Below are positions 1-9,953 of a stretch of 39,023 nt of DNA, in pieces (positions within the stretch are counted from its first letter, which is position 1; every line of letters begins with the position of its first letter). The notes below the pieces were generated by a model. That model saw only the letters and a program-made list of their open reading frames with translations. It made no database searches and was not told where the DNA came from. The DNA comes from Verrucomicrobiota bacterium (GTDB lineage Bacteria; Verrucomicrobiota; Verrucomicrobiia; Limisphaerales; JADLHS01), in contig WBXK01000004.1 in NCBI GenBank assembly GCA_008933055.1, positions 1 through 39,023 on the forward strand, written 5' to 3'. A program made the position numbers and the translations under genes.

Positions 1-2
1 CC

Positions 3-1379
3 CATTGGTTTGAATGGAATCAATTCCAACGAGAAGCATTTCGGCGTTACGTTCGTCATTACGTCGATGAGATGCACAGGCACAATCCAGATTTCCAACT
101 CGCGAGCAATTGGGCGTTCAGCGATCACATGCCAGAGCCGGTGGGAATCGATGTAGATTATCTCTCGGGAGATTACTCCCCTATGGACAGCGTGAACTCT
201 GCGCGTTTCTCTGCGCGCTGCCTCGCGTCCCAAGGCAGGCCGTGGGATTTGATGGCGTGGTCGTTTGGCAGGAGTGGTGACGCGCATTCGCAAAAAACCG
301 TGCCCCAACTCCAGCGCGAGGCCGCCGTGGTATTGGCGCAAGGCGGTGGGTTTCAAGCATACTTCACTCAAAAGCGCGATGGCTCAATCCGTGACTGGCA
401 GATGAAGCTGATGGCTGAGACAGCGAGGTTTTGCCGCGAGCGTCAGGCGATTTGTCATCACGCGGTGAGTGTGCCGCAAGTGGCGTTGCTTTACTCAACG
501 GAAGCGCATTATCGCGAATGTCAGGAACTGTTTCAGCCGAGTGGCGCCGGCGTTGTGGCGTTGAAAGGGGTAATGCACGCATTTCTCGACTCCCAATACT
601 CGGTGGACATCCGTAGCGAACATCATTTGCGTGGGCGGATGAAGGATTACCCTATGATTGTCGTCCCCGAATGGCACAATCTGGATGCTGCGTTCAAGGA
701 TGAGTTGCGCGACTATGTGAAGGATGGTGGCAAACTAATGCTCATCGGCCCCGAGGCTGGGGGGTTGTTTGAACCTGAACTCGGCATTGATTCAACAATT
801 TCCAGCGCGGCCGAAGCCATGGTCTGGCTCGAGCATGCCGGTTGGTTTGCGCCCGTAAAAGCCCTTGTGCGAAAAGTATCGCTCAGGGCATCGGCTCGGG
901 CCTTTGGCCAGTTGCGGGCAAAAGACGAGCTAACCAGTTCCGGGACTCCCGCTGCGAGCATCGCAGATTGCGGCAAGGGAAAGATTGCTGCGGTGTGGTT
1001 TAATTTCGGAACAGAATACATGCAGGCACAAACAGCCACCGCGCGCGAGTTTCTTGCTGCGCTCACCCATGAGTTGATTCCGTACCCCATGGTGGAGGTG
1101 ACGGGTTCACATCGGGTGGAAGTAGCTCTGGCTCGTAATCACGGGAAGCTGTTGATCAATCTCATCAATACATCGGGCGCGCACTCTGACAAAAATGTTC
1201 TGACGCTGGACGAAGTCACACCGCTTGGACACCTAGAGATTATTTTGCGCGTTCAGACAAAGCCTCGTGACATTCACGTTGAGCCTGGCAACCGAAAAAT
1301 TAGATGGAAATTTGCGAAAGGTGAATGTCGATTCGTGTTGGCCGGTTTAGAAATTCACGATGTCATCGTGGTGGAGTGA
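3..1379 (+). CDS. Glycosidase-like protein, 3' part (alpha-L-fucosidase / beta-galactosidase-trimerisation-domain type), truncated by the window start
   Basis: The frame stays open upstream of the listed ATG at 72 (HWFEWNQFQREAFRRYVRHYVDEMH...), so the gene begins outside the window. It has a C-terminal glutamine-amidotransferase-like segment (VALLYSTEAHYRE...GGKLMLIGPEAGG), as seen in GH42-like and fucosidase-like proteins. Confidence 0.6.
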   Translation, partial: HWFEWNQFQREAFRRYVRHYVDEMHRHNPDFQLASNWAFSDHMPEPVGIDVDYLSGDYSPMDSVNSARFSARCLASQGRPWDLMAWSFGRSGDAHSQKTVPQLQREAAVVLAQGGGFQAYFTQKRDGSIRDWQMKLMAETARFCRERQAICHHAVSVPQVALLYSTEAHYRECQELFQPSGAGVVALKGVMHAFLDSQYSVDIRSEHHLRGRMKDYPMIVVPEWHNLDAAFKDELRDYVKDGGKLMLIGPEAGGLFEPELGIDSTISSAAEAMVWLEHAGWFAPVKALVRKVSLRASARAFGQLRAKDELTSSGTPAASIADCGKGKIAAVWFNFGTEYMQAQTATAREFLAALTHELIPYPMVEVTGSHRVEVALARNHGKLLINLINTSGAHSDKNVLTLDEVTPLGHLEIILRVQTKPRDIHVEPGNRKIRWKFAKGECRFVLAGLEIHDVIVVE

Positions 1380-1455
1380 CTCAAGCCAAGTCTGTTCCAA
1401 TGTCCTCGTCTTCCCAATCTTTCGCAATTGCATCAAGGGTGGTTGAGGCTAAACT

Positions 1456-4400
1456 TTGTGTGTGACCAGTCGGAGCTTTTTTCTAAAATATTGTTTCTGG
1501 CTAACGTTTTTTATTTTCTTGATCGCCGTTCCAGCCCACGGACTTTCCACCAATACGACGTGGGCGTATCGTGCGTGGCAATCGGATGAAGGATTGCCCG
1601 ATAACACGGTTGTGGGGGTCGAACAATCGGATGACGGATTTTTGTGGGTGACCACGCGATCCGGCTTGGCGCGGTTTGATGGAGTCCTATTCGGGGAATT
1701 CAATTCCGCAAATTCAGCAGGAGCCCAGACGGCTTTGATGTATGCATCTCATCTGGACCGGAGCAATAGGTTGTGGGTGGCGAAAGATCGCGGTGTGATT
1801 GTTTGTGTCGATCGCGGCCGTACGACTGCATTAACCCCTGAGAACGGGTTGCCAATTCACGAGGTTAGGACAATCGTTCACGATCGCGAGGGTGATTTGT
1901 GGGTGTCTTACATCGGGGCTGGTGGTGTCGGGGGCGAAGTGCTCCGTATCTCTGGTCAAAAAATCAGAAGGTTTACAACGAGTGATGGTCTTCCGGGCGG
2001 ATTCAGCACATGTCAATTGGCTAGCGATAAGGACGGTCAGATTTGGTTTGCTCAGGGAAATCGAGTGGGGGTTTTTCGGGGTGGGGGGTTCACGAATCTC
2101 ATGGCTATGCAGGCACAGCGGATTGCGATGGCGCGTTCGGGAGGAATATGGATTTACGGCAGTGATTCAAAGCAACTCTATAAATTTGTCGAGGGCGGTA
2201 GCCGTCGGGCTTATGGGCGATTGCCGACGGACCGGTTCAATGTCAACGCGACCGTTCTTTACGAAGATCGGTCCGGGGCATTGTGGATAGGAACTCAAGA
2301 CAGCGGATTGTTCCGCCATGACGGAGCGGCGTTCAAGCGTATTACAACTGCGCATTATGACATCCGAACGATTTCCGAAGATCGCGACGGAAATATCTGG
2401 GTGGGAACGGAAGGCGGTGGATTGAACCGTATTCAACCGCGTTCGCTTGAACTAGTGGATGTGAATTCGGGGATTGACAAGGAAGCTGTGCGTTCGGTTT
2501 GCCAGGATATAGATGGCGACCTTTGGGCAGTGACGCAAAGCGGGGTTTTGGTTCGTAATACAGGCGACGGCTGGAGGAATGCAGCAACCAATAACGGCGT
2601 CCACATCGCATTTGCCCAATGTGTTTGTGCTGATCCACTCGGTGGCGTCTGGGTCGGCACTCAGTACCTCGGACTGTTTTCATCCCGAAGCGGTTTCACC
2701 TACAGCCTCGCGAAAGCCAATGGACTCGCATCCATATCTGTCCGTTCATTGCTTGCAACTTCGACAGGGGATCTATGGATCGGAACGGAATCCTCGAACG
2801 CATTGCATCGGTTGCGGGGTGGCAAGTTGCAGAATTACGAATTGCCGGAGGGAAGCTCTTATATCTCCGCGATGGCGATTGACGCGTCGCGAAAGTTCTG
2901 GGCAGGTACCGCTGATGGACAATTGATCGCTTGTGATGGAGATGTTCTAGTGAATGAGACTCCGAAAGCTCTCTCGCCACCTAAGCCCATCCGAAGTTTA
3001 TTTGCAACGCCGGATGGCAGCGTGTGGATTGGCTATGGCGGTGGTGGTGGATTGGGTCGACTAAAGGATGGCGGGTTCTCTCATTTCGGCGTCAACCAAG
3101 GGTTACACGACAGCCATATCTCTCATATCGTGGCGGATAATCAGGGCCGACTTTGGTTCGGGGGGAACCGTGGGATTTTCTATGTAAAACAAACTGAGTT
3201 CGATGCGTTGGCGGCGAGTCGGCAAGAAAGGGTGAGGTCAATTGTTTACGGATCTGACGAAGGCCTCCCCAACTTACAAGCGAGCTACGGGGTTTACCCC
3301 GGCGCGGTCCTTGCGAAAAACAGCGACCTTATGATTCCGATGTTGAATGGTCTGGCGAGTGTGAAAATTGGGAAACTCAAGCAAAACTTGAAGCAATCAC
3401 CGGTTGTGATTACGCGTGTGGTTGTGGATGATAGCGTTATCGCTGCTTACGAATATGGTGAGTCAGCAGAGAGGATTGAAGATCTCGCGCAGCCCAAGAC
3501 GGAGTTAAAATTGCCGCCAGATCATCAGCGCATCGAGATAGAGTTTACGGCGCTCAGCTTCACTGCGCCTAGAAATGTCTCCTTCAAATATAAGCTAGAG
3601 CCACTCGAAACTGCTTGGGTGGATCTAAAAGAGGGACAAAAGCGGCAAGCTTCTTACACCCGTGTTGCTCCGGGAGATTATACATTTCGCCTTAAAGCTT
3701 CTAATGACTGGGGGCTTTGGAGTAATCCCGAAATCAGATTGTCCATAAAAATAAAACCGCATTTCTGGCAGACGTGGACATTCCGTGTGTTTGCTAGTCT
3801 TTTGCTGTGCGGGATTGTGGGCTTGGCGGTTCGCGCGCGACATCGCCGTCGGATTTTACAATTGGAACAACAGCGCACTATGGATGGCGAACGTGCGCGT
3901 ATAGCCCAGGATCTGCATGATGATCTCGGATCTGGGCTTACGGAAATCAGTTTTGGAAGCGAGTTCGCACAGGACACTAGTTTGGGCATCGTGGAGATGC
4001 GTCAACATGCTCAAGCTATTGGCGATAGGGCGAGGGAATTGGTGGCTTCACTGGATGAAATCGTCTGGGCTTTGAATCCGAAGAATGACACGGTGGCGTC
4101 TCTGGCCAGCTATCAAACCCAATATGCCGAGCGCTTTCTTAAGCCGACACGCGTGCGGCTGCGTCTCAATGTCGCGCGTGATCTCCCGGCGTTACCACTG
4201 AATGCTGATGAACGCCACAATCTATTCCTCGCTTTCAAGGAAGCCCTGAACAATGTCGTGCAGCACTCCAAGGCCACAGATGTTCAACTGACAATCGGTG
4301 AGGTTGGCAATGTCCTCAAAATAATCATCGTCGATAATGGTCGTGGATTTGACCCTGAAATCGTCATCAGTGAAGCCGATGGTCTGGGAAACATGCGCCG

Positions 4401-4494
4401 GCGGATGGAGCGTATTGGGGGCAGCTATTCTACTGAAAGCCTGAAGGGAAAAGGCGCGACGGTGACGTTGACATTTCCACTAAGCAGAAAATGA
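1456..4494 (+). CDS. Periplasmic beta-propeller (Reg_prop + Y_Y_Y) sensor histidine kinase
   Basis: Repeated WVGT/LWIGT propeller blades, Y_Y_Y-like segment, TM helix (VFASLLLCGIVGLAV), HisKA_3 motif (RIAQDLHDDLGSGLTEI) and HATPase_c (FKEALNNVVQHSKA, DNGRGFD). The start codon is TTG at 1456 or possibly GTG at 1462. Confidence 0.9.
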   Translation: MCVTSRSFFLKYCFWLTFFIFLIAVPAHGLSTNTTWAYRAWQSDEGLPDNTVVGVEQSDDGFLWVTTRSGLARFDGVLFGEFNSANSAGAQTALMYASHLDRSNRLWVAKDRGVIVCVDRGRTTALTPENGLPIHEVRTIVHDREGDLWVSYIGAGGVGGEVLRISGQKIRRFTTSDGLPGGFSTCQLASDKDGQIWFAQGNRVGVFRGGGFTNLMAMQAQRIAMARSGGIWIYGSDSKQLYKFVEGGSRRAYGRLPTDRFNVNATVLYEDRSGALWIGTQDSGLFRHDGAAFKRITTAHYDIRTISEDRDGNIWVGTEGGGLNRIQPRSLELVDVNSGIDKEAVRSVCQDIDGDLWAVTQSGVLVRNTGDGWRNAATNNGVHIAFAQCVCADPLGGVWVGTQYLGLFSSRSGFTYSLAKANGLASISVRSLLATSTGDLWIGTESSNALHRLRGGKLQNYELPEGSSYISAMAIDASRKFWAGTADGQLIACDGDVLVNETPKALSPPKPIRSLFATPDGSVWIGYGGGGGLGRLKDGGFSHFGVNQGLHDSHISHIVADNQGRLWFGGNRGIFYVKQTEFDALAASRQERVRSIVYGSDEGLPNLQASYGVYPGAVLAKNSDLMIPMLNGLASVKIGKLKQNLKQSPVVITRVVVDDSVIAAYEYGESAERIEDLAQPKTELKLPPDHQRIEIEFTALSFTAPRNVSFKYKLEPLETAWVDLKEGQKRQASYTRVAPGDYTFRLKASNDWGLWSNPEIRLSIKIKPHFWQTWTFRVFASLLLCGIVGLAVRARHRRRILQLEQQRTMDGERARIAQDLHDDLGSGLTEISFGSEFAQDTSLGIVEMRQHAQAIGDRARELVASLDEIVWALNPKNDTVASLASYQTQYAERFLKPTRVRLRLNVARDLPALPLNADERHNLFLAFKEALNNVVQHSKATDVQLTIGEVGNVLKIIIVDNGRGFDPEIVISEADGLGNMRRRMERIGGSYSTESLKGKGATVTLTFPLSRK

Positions 4495-4574
4495 ACCTAG
4501 TCAGTTTGTAACTCCTTCGAGGTATTGCTGCATTCCATCCGATGCTTGATGATTCATAAGTTGAGAAAGGAATT

Positions 4575-5342
4575 ATGTTTTCGCTTGGTGACATTTCCGA
4601 TAATACAAAGCTGGTGCAAGCTAAATCCAACGTCGCACGGTCTAACTCCGCCACCCCGGACATCAAGGTCGCCTTGGTGGAGGACAGTGAACAGCTACGG
4701 CGACAGCTTAAACACATGTTGGGTCGTGCCCTCGGCGTCAAGTGCGTGTGTGATTGCGGCAGTGCAGAAGAGGCATTTCGAAAAATCCCTGCCGCCGCGC
4801 CTGATGTCGTACTGATGGATGTGAACCTGCCTGGAATCTCAGGCATCGGATGCACCGCCAAATTGAAACAGCAGATGCCCGCGTTGCAGGTTATCATGCT
4901 GACTGTTTACGAAGACGGGGACAATATATTCAACGCCCTCAAAGCCGGAGCGTGTGGATATTTGTTGAAGCGTTCTTCATCTACGGAAATTCTGGATGCA
5001 CTTATGTCGGCGCGACAGGGTGGAGTTCCAATGACTGGCGAAATTGCCCGTAAAGTGATCAAGACCTTTCAGTCGCCCATAGCCGGACCGGAAGAGCCCG
5101 TTACCCTTTCCACGCGAGAACAGGAGATCTTGGAACTGCTTTCTCAGGGGCTGTTGAACAAGGAAATTGCCGACCGCCTTTCGATCAGCTACCACACTGT
5201 GAAAGTCCATCTCAAACACGTCTATGACAAACTCCATGTTCGCTCGCGGGCCGAGGCGATGTTGAAGTTTATGGGAGATAAAGGCGGCACAACGGCTGGA
5301 AGCGAGCCATCCGCCAGTAATTCCAAAATTCGGTCGCGATAA
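4575..5342 (+). CDS. NarL/FixJ-family response regulator (REC + LuxR-type HTH)
   Basis: REC domain ([33 protein letters not shown]) and LuxR HTH ([45 protein letters not shown]). Lies directly downstream of the histidine kinase. Confidence 0.95.
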   Translation: MFSLGDISDNTKLVQAKSNVARSNSATPDIKVALVEDSEQLRRQLKHMLGRALGVKCVCDCGSAEEAFRKIPAAAPDVVLMDVNLPGISGIGCTAKLKQQMPALQVIMLTVYEDGDNIFNALKAGACGYLLKRSSSTEILDALMSARQGGVPMTGEIARKVIKTFQSPIAGPEEPVTLSTREQEILELLSQGLLNKEIADRLSISYHTVKVHLKHVYDKLHVRSRAEAMLKFMGDKGGTTAGSEPSASNSKIRSR

Positions 5343-5434
5343 GTTATCCCTCGTTCAGAGCATTATTCCAGCGTTTGTCCGCTTCCATACCTCGAGGGAA
5401 GTGTTGCTTGCTAGCGCCAAAACAGTATAATTTT

Positions 5435-6172
5435 ATGACCCTGATGAAAACATTGCCTTTAGCAATTCGAGAGAGACGTGCTTTCACATTAATCGAATTA
5501 TTGGTTGTCATTGCCATCATCGCCATCTTGGCGGCCATGCTTCTTCCAGCACTAGCGAAAGCAAAGGAGAAGGCGACTCGTTCACAATGCCAGAACAACG
5601 TCAAGCAGATCACCTTTGCGATGCATTTATATGCTGGAGACAATAAGGATTTTTTGCCTGACCCGAATTGGAATTCACCTTGGATATCCAGAGGTTGGTT
5701 GTATGATGCTACCCCGGGTTCACCACCGCCCCTCGAGTCCCGCCCATACTCGACTAATCCACAGTTGGCTTATCAAGGTGGACTGTTGTGGGATTACATA
5801 AAGAATATCGGTGTCTATCGGTGTCCGAATGATAAAACAAATCTCAACAATTGGATCTCCCGCGCCCAAAAAATGAGTAGTTATTTGATGAGCGGGGTTG
5901 CTGGCAACAATGGTGGAAGTCCGTTTAAGACATTCCAATTCCGACAGGATGCGATTATATTCTGGCAAGCTTTGGAAACAAACCCTGGCGATTTTAACGA
6001 TGGATCGAGCTCGCCGGGTGAAGGCATCACCAAATCACATTCGGTAGGGACGACAGTGGGTGTCGTTGATGGACATATCGAATATCTCAAGACCGCGGCA
6101 TTCTATGCAGAAGAGGCAAAACCTCAAAAAAACAGACTCTACTGTCGCCCGACGAGCGCGGACGGTCGTTGA
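5435..6172 (+). CDS. Type II secretion-like pseudopilin with H-X9-DG domain
   Basis: Prepilin motif [34 protein letters not shown] and C-terminal [12 protein letters not shown] (exactly H-X9-DG). ATG at 5435 is preferred over the extended start at 5375. Confidence 0.9.
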   Translation: MTLMKTLPLAIRERRAFTLIELLVVIAIIAILAAMLLPALAKAKEKATRSQCQNNVKQITFAMHLYAGDNKDFLPDPNWNSPWISRGWLYDATPGSPPPLESRPYSTNPQLAYQGGLLWDYIKNIGVYRCPNDKTNLNNWISRAQKMSSYLMSGVAGNNGGSPFKTFQFRQDAIIFWQALETNPGDFNDGSSSPGEGITKSHSVGTTVGVVDGHIEYLKTAAFYAEEAKPQKNRLYCRPTSADGR

Positions 6173-6196
6173 GAAGATTTAAACAAGAATCCCCCT

Positions 6197-6613
6197 GTGA
6201 GATTTCAAAAACTATTCAGCGGCACAGTTTCACTTTTACTTTCAGCACTCTTAGTTGTTGGTTGTAGCAAAAAAACAGATGCCAGCACAGAGTTGGCAAA
6301 AACCGTTAAGGTTCTCGAACAAGCCGCTCCCGCACCCCAAGCTTCAACACAACAAAGCCCCAATTTTCCCACAGCATTGCCTGCGCAACAAGTCAGTCAG
6401 GCCCTGACTTTGCTCAAGGAAGGAAAATACACAGAGACAATCGTCCAAATGGAGATGGCTCGTTACAATCCGAATAAGACGCCGCAACAAATGATTGCAA
6501 TCCAGGATGCCATGGCTGCTGTCATGTCAGATCTCTACACCCGCGCCGCCAACGGTGACGCTCCAGCGAAGCAGGCGATTAAGCAATACCAAGAGAATCG
6601 CAACAAGCGTTAG
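6197..6613 (+). CDS. Small lipoprotein of unknown function
   Basis: GTG start; signal peptide with lipobox-like LLVVGCSKK. Confidence 0.65.
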   Translation: MRFQKLFSGTVSLLLSALLVVGCSKKTDASTELAKTVKVLEQAAPAPQASTQQSPNFPTALPAQQVSQALTLLKEGKYTETIVQMEMARYNPNKTPQQMIAIQDAMAAVMSDLYTRAANGDAPAKQAIKQYQENRNKR

Positions 6614-6688
6614 TTCGGTCTAGGTTGTGGTAGTTCTACTGCGTCTATCGGTTGCTGGGAGCTTGCCGTCGGGATCAAACGAGGCATC

Positions 6689-7519
6689 ATGGCGCGGATG
6701 AAATTCAAATCCGCCATCACCGTTTCGTTGGTGAAAGAAGCTTGCAGCGGCCCTTTTGTTTTCCAAGGTAATCTCAAGCGCAGTTGCGCTCAGGCGGCAA
6801 AGTTTGGATTTGATGCGGTAGAAATTTTCCCTCCGTCAGCGGACGCTTTGGATGCTAAAAAATTGCATCTTCTACTCAAGCGTCATCGCCTCAAAGTCGC
6901 CGCAATCGGTACGGGCGCAGGCTGGCTTAGACATCGTCTGACACTTACGAATCCTGACATTGAGATCCGCAATCAAGCGCGCGAGTTCATCGCTCAGATC
7001 ATTGCCTTCGCTGCCGGATTCAGTGCGCCTGCGATCGTCGGCTCGATGCAGGGCAGGGTGGAGGCTGATGTCAGCCGTAAGCAAGCGGAGTCATGGTTGG
7101 CCGAAGGATTGATTGAACTTGGCAAGCGCGCGGGTAGTTGCGGGGTGTCCCTCTTGTATGAACCCCTGAATCGTTACGAAACCAATTTATTCAATCGCGC
7201 CGAGGACGCGGCGGCGTTTCTTGCTCGCCGAAAAATCCGCCATGTCAAACTACTCTGCGATCTGTTTCACATGAATATCGAGGAAGCTTCGATACCCGAG
7301 ACATTACGCGCGGTCGCAAAGCACCTGGGACACATTCATTTTGCGGATACGAACCGCCGCGCCATGGGATTTGGCCATCTTGAAGTGAAACCGATCGTCG
7401 AAGCATTGCGCGACATTGGCTACGACGGTTATCTCAGTGCCGAAGTGCTGCCGTTGCCGAACCCTGAAGCCGCTGCTCGTCAAACCATCCGAGCCTTTCG
7501 CAAACTCACCAACGACTGA
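6689..7519 (+). CDS. Sugar phosphate isomerase/epimerase (xylose isomerase-like TIM barrel)
   Basis: Motifs FGFDAVEIFPP, LLYEPLNRYE, KLLCDLFHMNIEE, HIHFADTNRRAMGFGHL typical of AP-endonuclease-2/xylose-isomerase-like epimerases. Confidence 0.88.
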   Translation: MARMKFKSAITVSLVKEACSGPFVFQGNLKRSCAQAAKFGFDAVEIFPPSADALDAKKLHLLLKRHRLKVAAIGTGAGWLRHRLTLTNPDIEIRNQAREFIAQIIAFAAGFSAPAIVGSMQGRVEADVSRKQAESWLAEGLIELGKRAGSCGVSLLYEPLNRYETNLFNRAEDAAAFLARRKIRHVKLLCDLFHMNIEEASIPETLRAVAKHLGHIHFADTNRRAMGFGHLEVKPIVEALRDIGYDGYLSAEVLPLPNPEAAARQTIRAFRKLTND

Positions 7520-7527
7520 TTGACACC

Positions 7528-7974
7528 ATGCTTAAAACCACTTTGCTTCATCCCGAAATTCTCCGCATCTGCGCCCGCGCCGGCCATCACGCAAAAATTC
7601 TTATTGCCGACGGCAACTACCCAGCTTCCACCAAGCGCGGGGCTAGCGCAGAAGTTGTCTGTCTCCAGCTCACGCCGGGCGTGCCCACGGTCGCACAAGT
7701 GTTGAGCGCGATACTGAGCGTGATGCCAATTGATGTGGTGAACACCATGGGGATTCCCGCTGATGATCCGTATGCAAAATTTGGCGAGCCGCCCGCGTGG
7801 AAGGAATTTCGCGCCCTAGCTAAAGAATCTGGCGTGGCTGATTCCGTTGAACCCATCTCCAAATGGGATTTCTACAAAGCGGTAGAATCGCCCGACCATG
7901 TCCTCACGATTCAAACCGCTGACCAAGCACTCTGGGCGAATGTGCTGCTCACCGTAGGTTGCCGCACTGCTTAA
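7528..7974 (+). CDS. fucU: L-fucose mutarotase, RbsD/FucU family
   Basis: MLKTTLLHPEILRICARAGHHAKILIADGNYPASTKRG... matches the RbsD/FucU pattern (GHH...ADGNYP, FYKAVESPDHVLTIQTAD). Confidence 0.88.
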   Translation: MLKTTLLHPEILRICARAGHHAKILIADGNYPASTKRGASAEVVCLQLTPGVPTVAQVLSAILSVMPIDVVNTMGIPADDPYAKFGEPPAWKEFRALAKESGVADSVEPISKWDFYKAVESPDHVLTIQTADQALWANVLLTVGCRTA

Positions 7975-7985
7975 ATTTATTTCAC

Positions 7986-8918
7986 ATGCAAACACGTCGT
8001 CTTGGGAAAACTGATCTCCACCTGCCCATCCTCAGCTTTGGTGCATCATCGCTTGGTGCGGAGTTTCGCAGCGTCACGCTCGATGAAGCAATGCAGAGCG
8101 TCCGCGTCGCGCTGGATTGCGGATTGAATTTCATTGATACCTCCCCGTTCTACGGACGCGGCATGAGCGAGGTCCTCCTGGGCGTGGCTCTCAAAGGGGT
8201 GCCGCGCGATAGCTACATTATCGGAACAAAGATGGGCCGCTACGATCTTGCGCACTTTGATTTTTCTGCACGCCGCGTGGCCGAAAGTGTGGACGTTTCT
8301 CTGCATCGTCTCGGCTGCGGGCATCTCGACATTCTTCTCTGTCACGACATCGAGTTTGTACCGATGCAACAAATCGTGGACGAGACTTTGCCCGCGATCC
8401 GCAAAGCGCAACAGAGCGGCAAAGTTCGTTATGTCGGCTTCAGCGGCTACCCGCAAAAGATTTTCAAATTCATCTGCGATCAGGCGAACGCGGACTGCGT
8501 GCTCAGCTACAATCAATATACGTTGCAGAATACACGCTTCGCGGACGAGACGGTGCCGTGGCTGAAAACGCGCGGCATCGGTGCGATGAACGCCGGTCCA
8601 TTCAGCGCACGTTTGCTTACCAATGCACCGTTGCCTGCATGGTTGAAAGAGCCTGAATCAGTGAAAGCCGCTGCTCGCGCTGCCGCCGCGCATTGCTCGA
8701 CAACAGGCGTGGACATAGCGAAGCTGGCGTTGCAATTCAGCCTCGCACATCCGGACATTGCCACGACAATTTCAGGAAGCGCGAATCCCGCGAACATCCG
8801 ACAATGGGCCAAGTGGGCGACTGAACCACTGGATGAAACACTGCTACGTGAAGTGCAGAAGATCTTTGCACCTGTAAAAAATCTTGGGCATGTCGAGGGA
8901 CTGGCCGAGAACAATTGA
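7986..8918 (+). CDS. Aldo/keto reductase, L-galactose/L-fucose 1-dehydrogenase-like
   Basis: AKR features (FIDTSPFYGRGMSE, CHDIEF, ALQFSLAHPDIATTISG). CHDIEF...QIVDETLPAI recalls the L-galactose dehydrogenase group. Internal ATG at 7986 is preferred because the ORF start overlaps fucU. Confidence 0.82.
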   Translation: MQTRRLGKTDLHLPILSFGASSLGAEFRSVTLDEAMQSVRVALDCGLNFIDTSPFYGRGMSEVLLGVALKGVPRDSYIIGTKMGRYDLAHFDFSARRVAESVDVSLHRLGCGHLDILLCHDIEFVPMQQIVDETLPAIRKAQQSGKVRYVGFSGYPQKIFKFICDQANADCVLSYNQYTLQNTRFADETVPWLKTRGIGAMNAGPFSARLLTNAPLPAWLKEPESVKAAARAAAAHCSTTGVDIAKLALQFSLAHPDIATTISGSANPANIRQWAKWATEPLDETLLREVQKIFAPVKNLGHVEGLAENN

Positions 8919-8924
8919 TCTCAC

Positions 8925-9953
8925 ATGAGAGCTATTCAATTTGTTGAACCGGGCAACTTGCGCGTCATTGAGACGCCAGAGCCTACACCTCCTTCCATTG
9001 GTGAAGCATTGGTGCGCGTCCATGCGGTTGGCATCTGTGGAACCGATTACAGCGGCTATCTCGGCAAGATGGCGTTCTTTTCCTATCCGCGAATTCCCGG
9101 TCATGAGCTGGGTGTGGAGGTTGTCGCCGTTGGTGCAGGTGTCACCAATGTCAAACCCGGCGACCGTTGTTCCGTTGAACCGTACATCAATTGTCAGCGC
9201 TGTTACTCTTGCCGTCGCGGTCACACGAACTGCTGTGAAAACCACCAGACTCTTGGTGTGCACTGCGATGGCGGGATGCGTCCGTTCTTCATCGTGCCCG
9301 CGCGCAAGCTCCACGTTTCTCTCAAGCTTGCTTCTGAGCAACTCGCATTGGTTGAAACGCTTGCCATTGGTTGCCACGCGGTCAATCGCGCCAATCCCAA
9401 GCAGGGCGAAAACGTGCTCGTCTTGGGTGCAGGCCCGATTGGTTTGTCCGTGATTGAATTCGCGCGCATCTCTGGCGCGCGGGTGATCGTGCTCGACTTG
9501 AATCAGCAGCGACTCGCCTTCGTGCGTGAGAAGCTGAAAGTGCCTGACACGATTGTCGCCGGTCCAGACGCTTTAAAAAAGCTCGGCGAGATGACGAACG
9601 GCCAGCTTGCGGATGTAGTCATTGATGCCACGGGCCATAATGAATCCATGAGCCGTTGCTTCGAGTTCACTACGTTCGCGGCGCGTGTTGTCTATGTCGG
9701 TATAACGGTCAAGGACCTGGTTTTTCCTCACGCGCCGATCATGCATCGGCGCGAATTAACGCTTATGGCAAGTCGCAATGCGCTGAGTGCTGACTTTCCG
9801 CGCATCATCGCGTTGATCGAAGACGGTAGCATTGATACGAAACCGTGGCTAACACACCGCGCAGATTTTGACGATGTGCCTGCGGTTTTCCCGTCTTGGT
9901 TGAAGCCTGAAACCGGGGTCATCAAGGCTGTTGTCAAAATTCACGCCGCATGA
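8925..9953 (+). CDS. Zinc-dependent alcohol dehydrogenase, L-galactonate-5-dehydrogenase (LgoD/YjjN)-like
   Basis: MDR motifs GICGTDYSGYLGKMAFFSYPRIPGHE, four-Cys structural zinc region (CQRCYSCRRGHTNCC), GVHCDGG, GAGPIGL, DATGHNESM. Confidence 0.85.
   Translation: MRAIQFVEPGNLRVIETPEPTPPSIGEALVRVHAVGICGTDYSGYLGKMAFFSYPRIPGHELGVEVVAVGAGVTNVKPGDRCSVEPYINCQRCYSCRRGHTNCCENHQTLGVHCDGGMRPFFIVPARKLHVSLKLASEQLALVETLAIGCHAVNRANPKQGENVLVLGAGPIGLSVIEFARISGARVIVLDLNQQRLAFVREKLKVPDTIVAGPDALKKLGEMTNGQLADVVIDATGHNESMSRCFEFTTFAARVVYVGITVKDLVFPHAPIMHRRELTLMASRNALSADFPRIIALIEDGSIDTKPWLTHRADFDDVPAVFPSWLKPETGVIKAVVKIHAA

Noticed and set aside
8046-8516. 156-aa minus-strand ORF opposite the AKR gene
   Set aside because: Shadow of a high-confidence aldo/keto reductase CDS.
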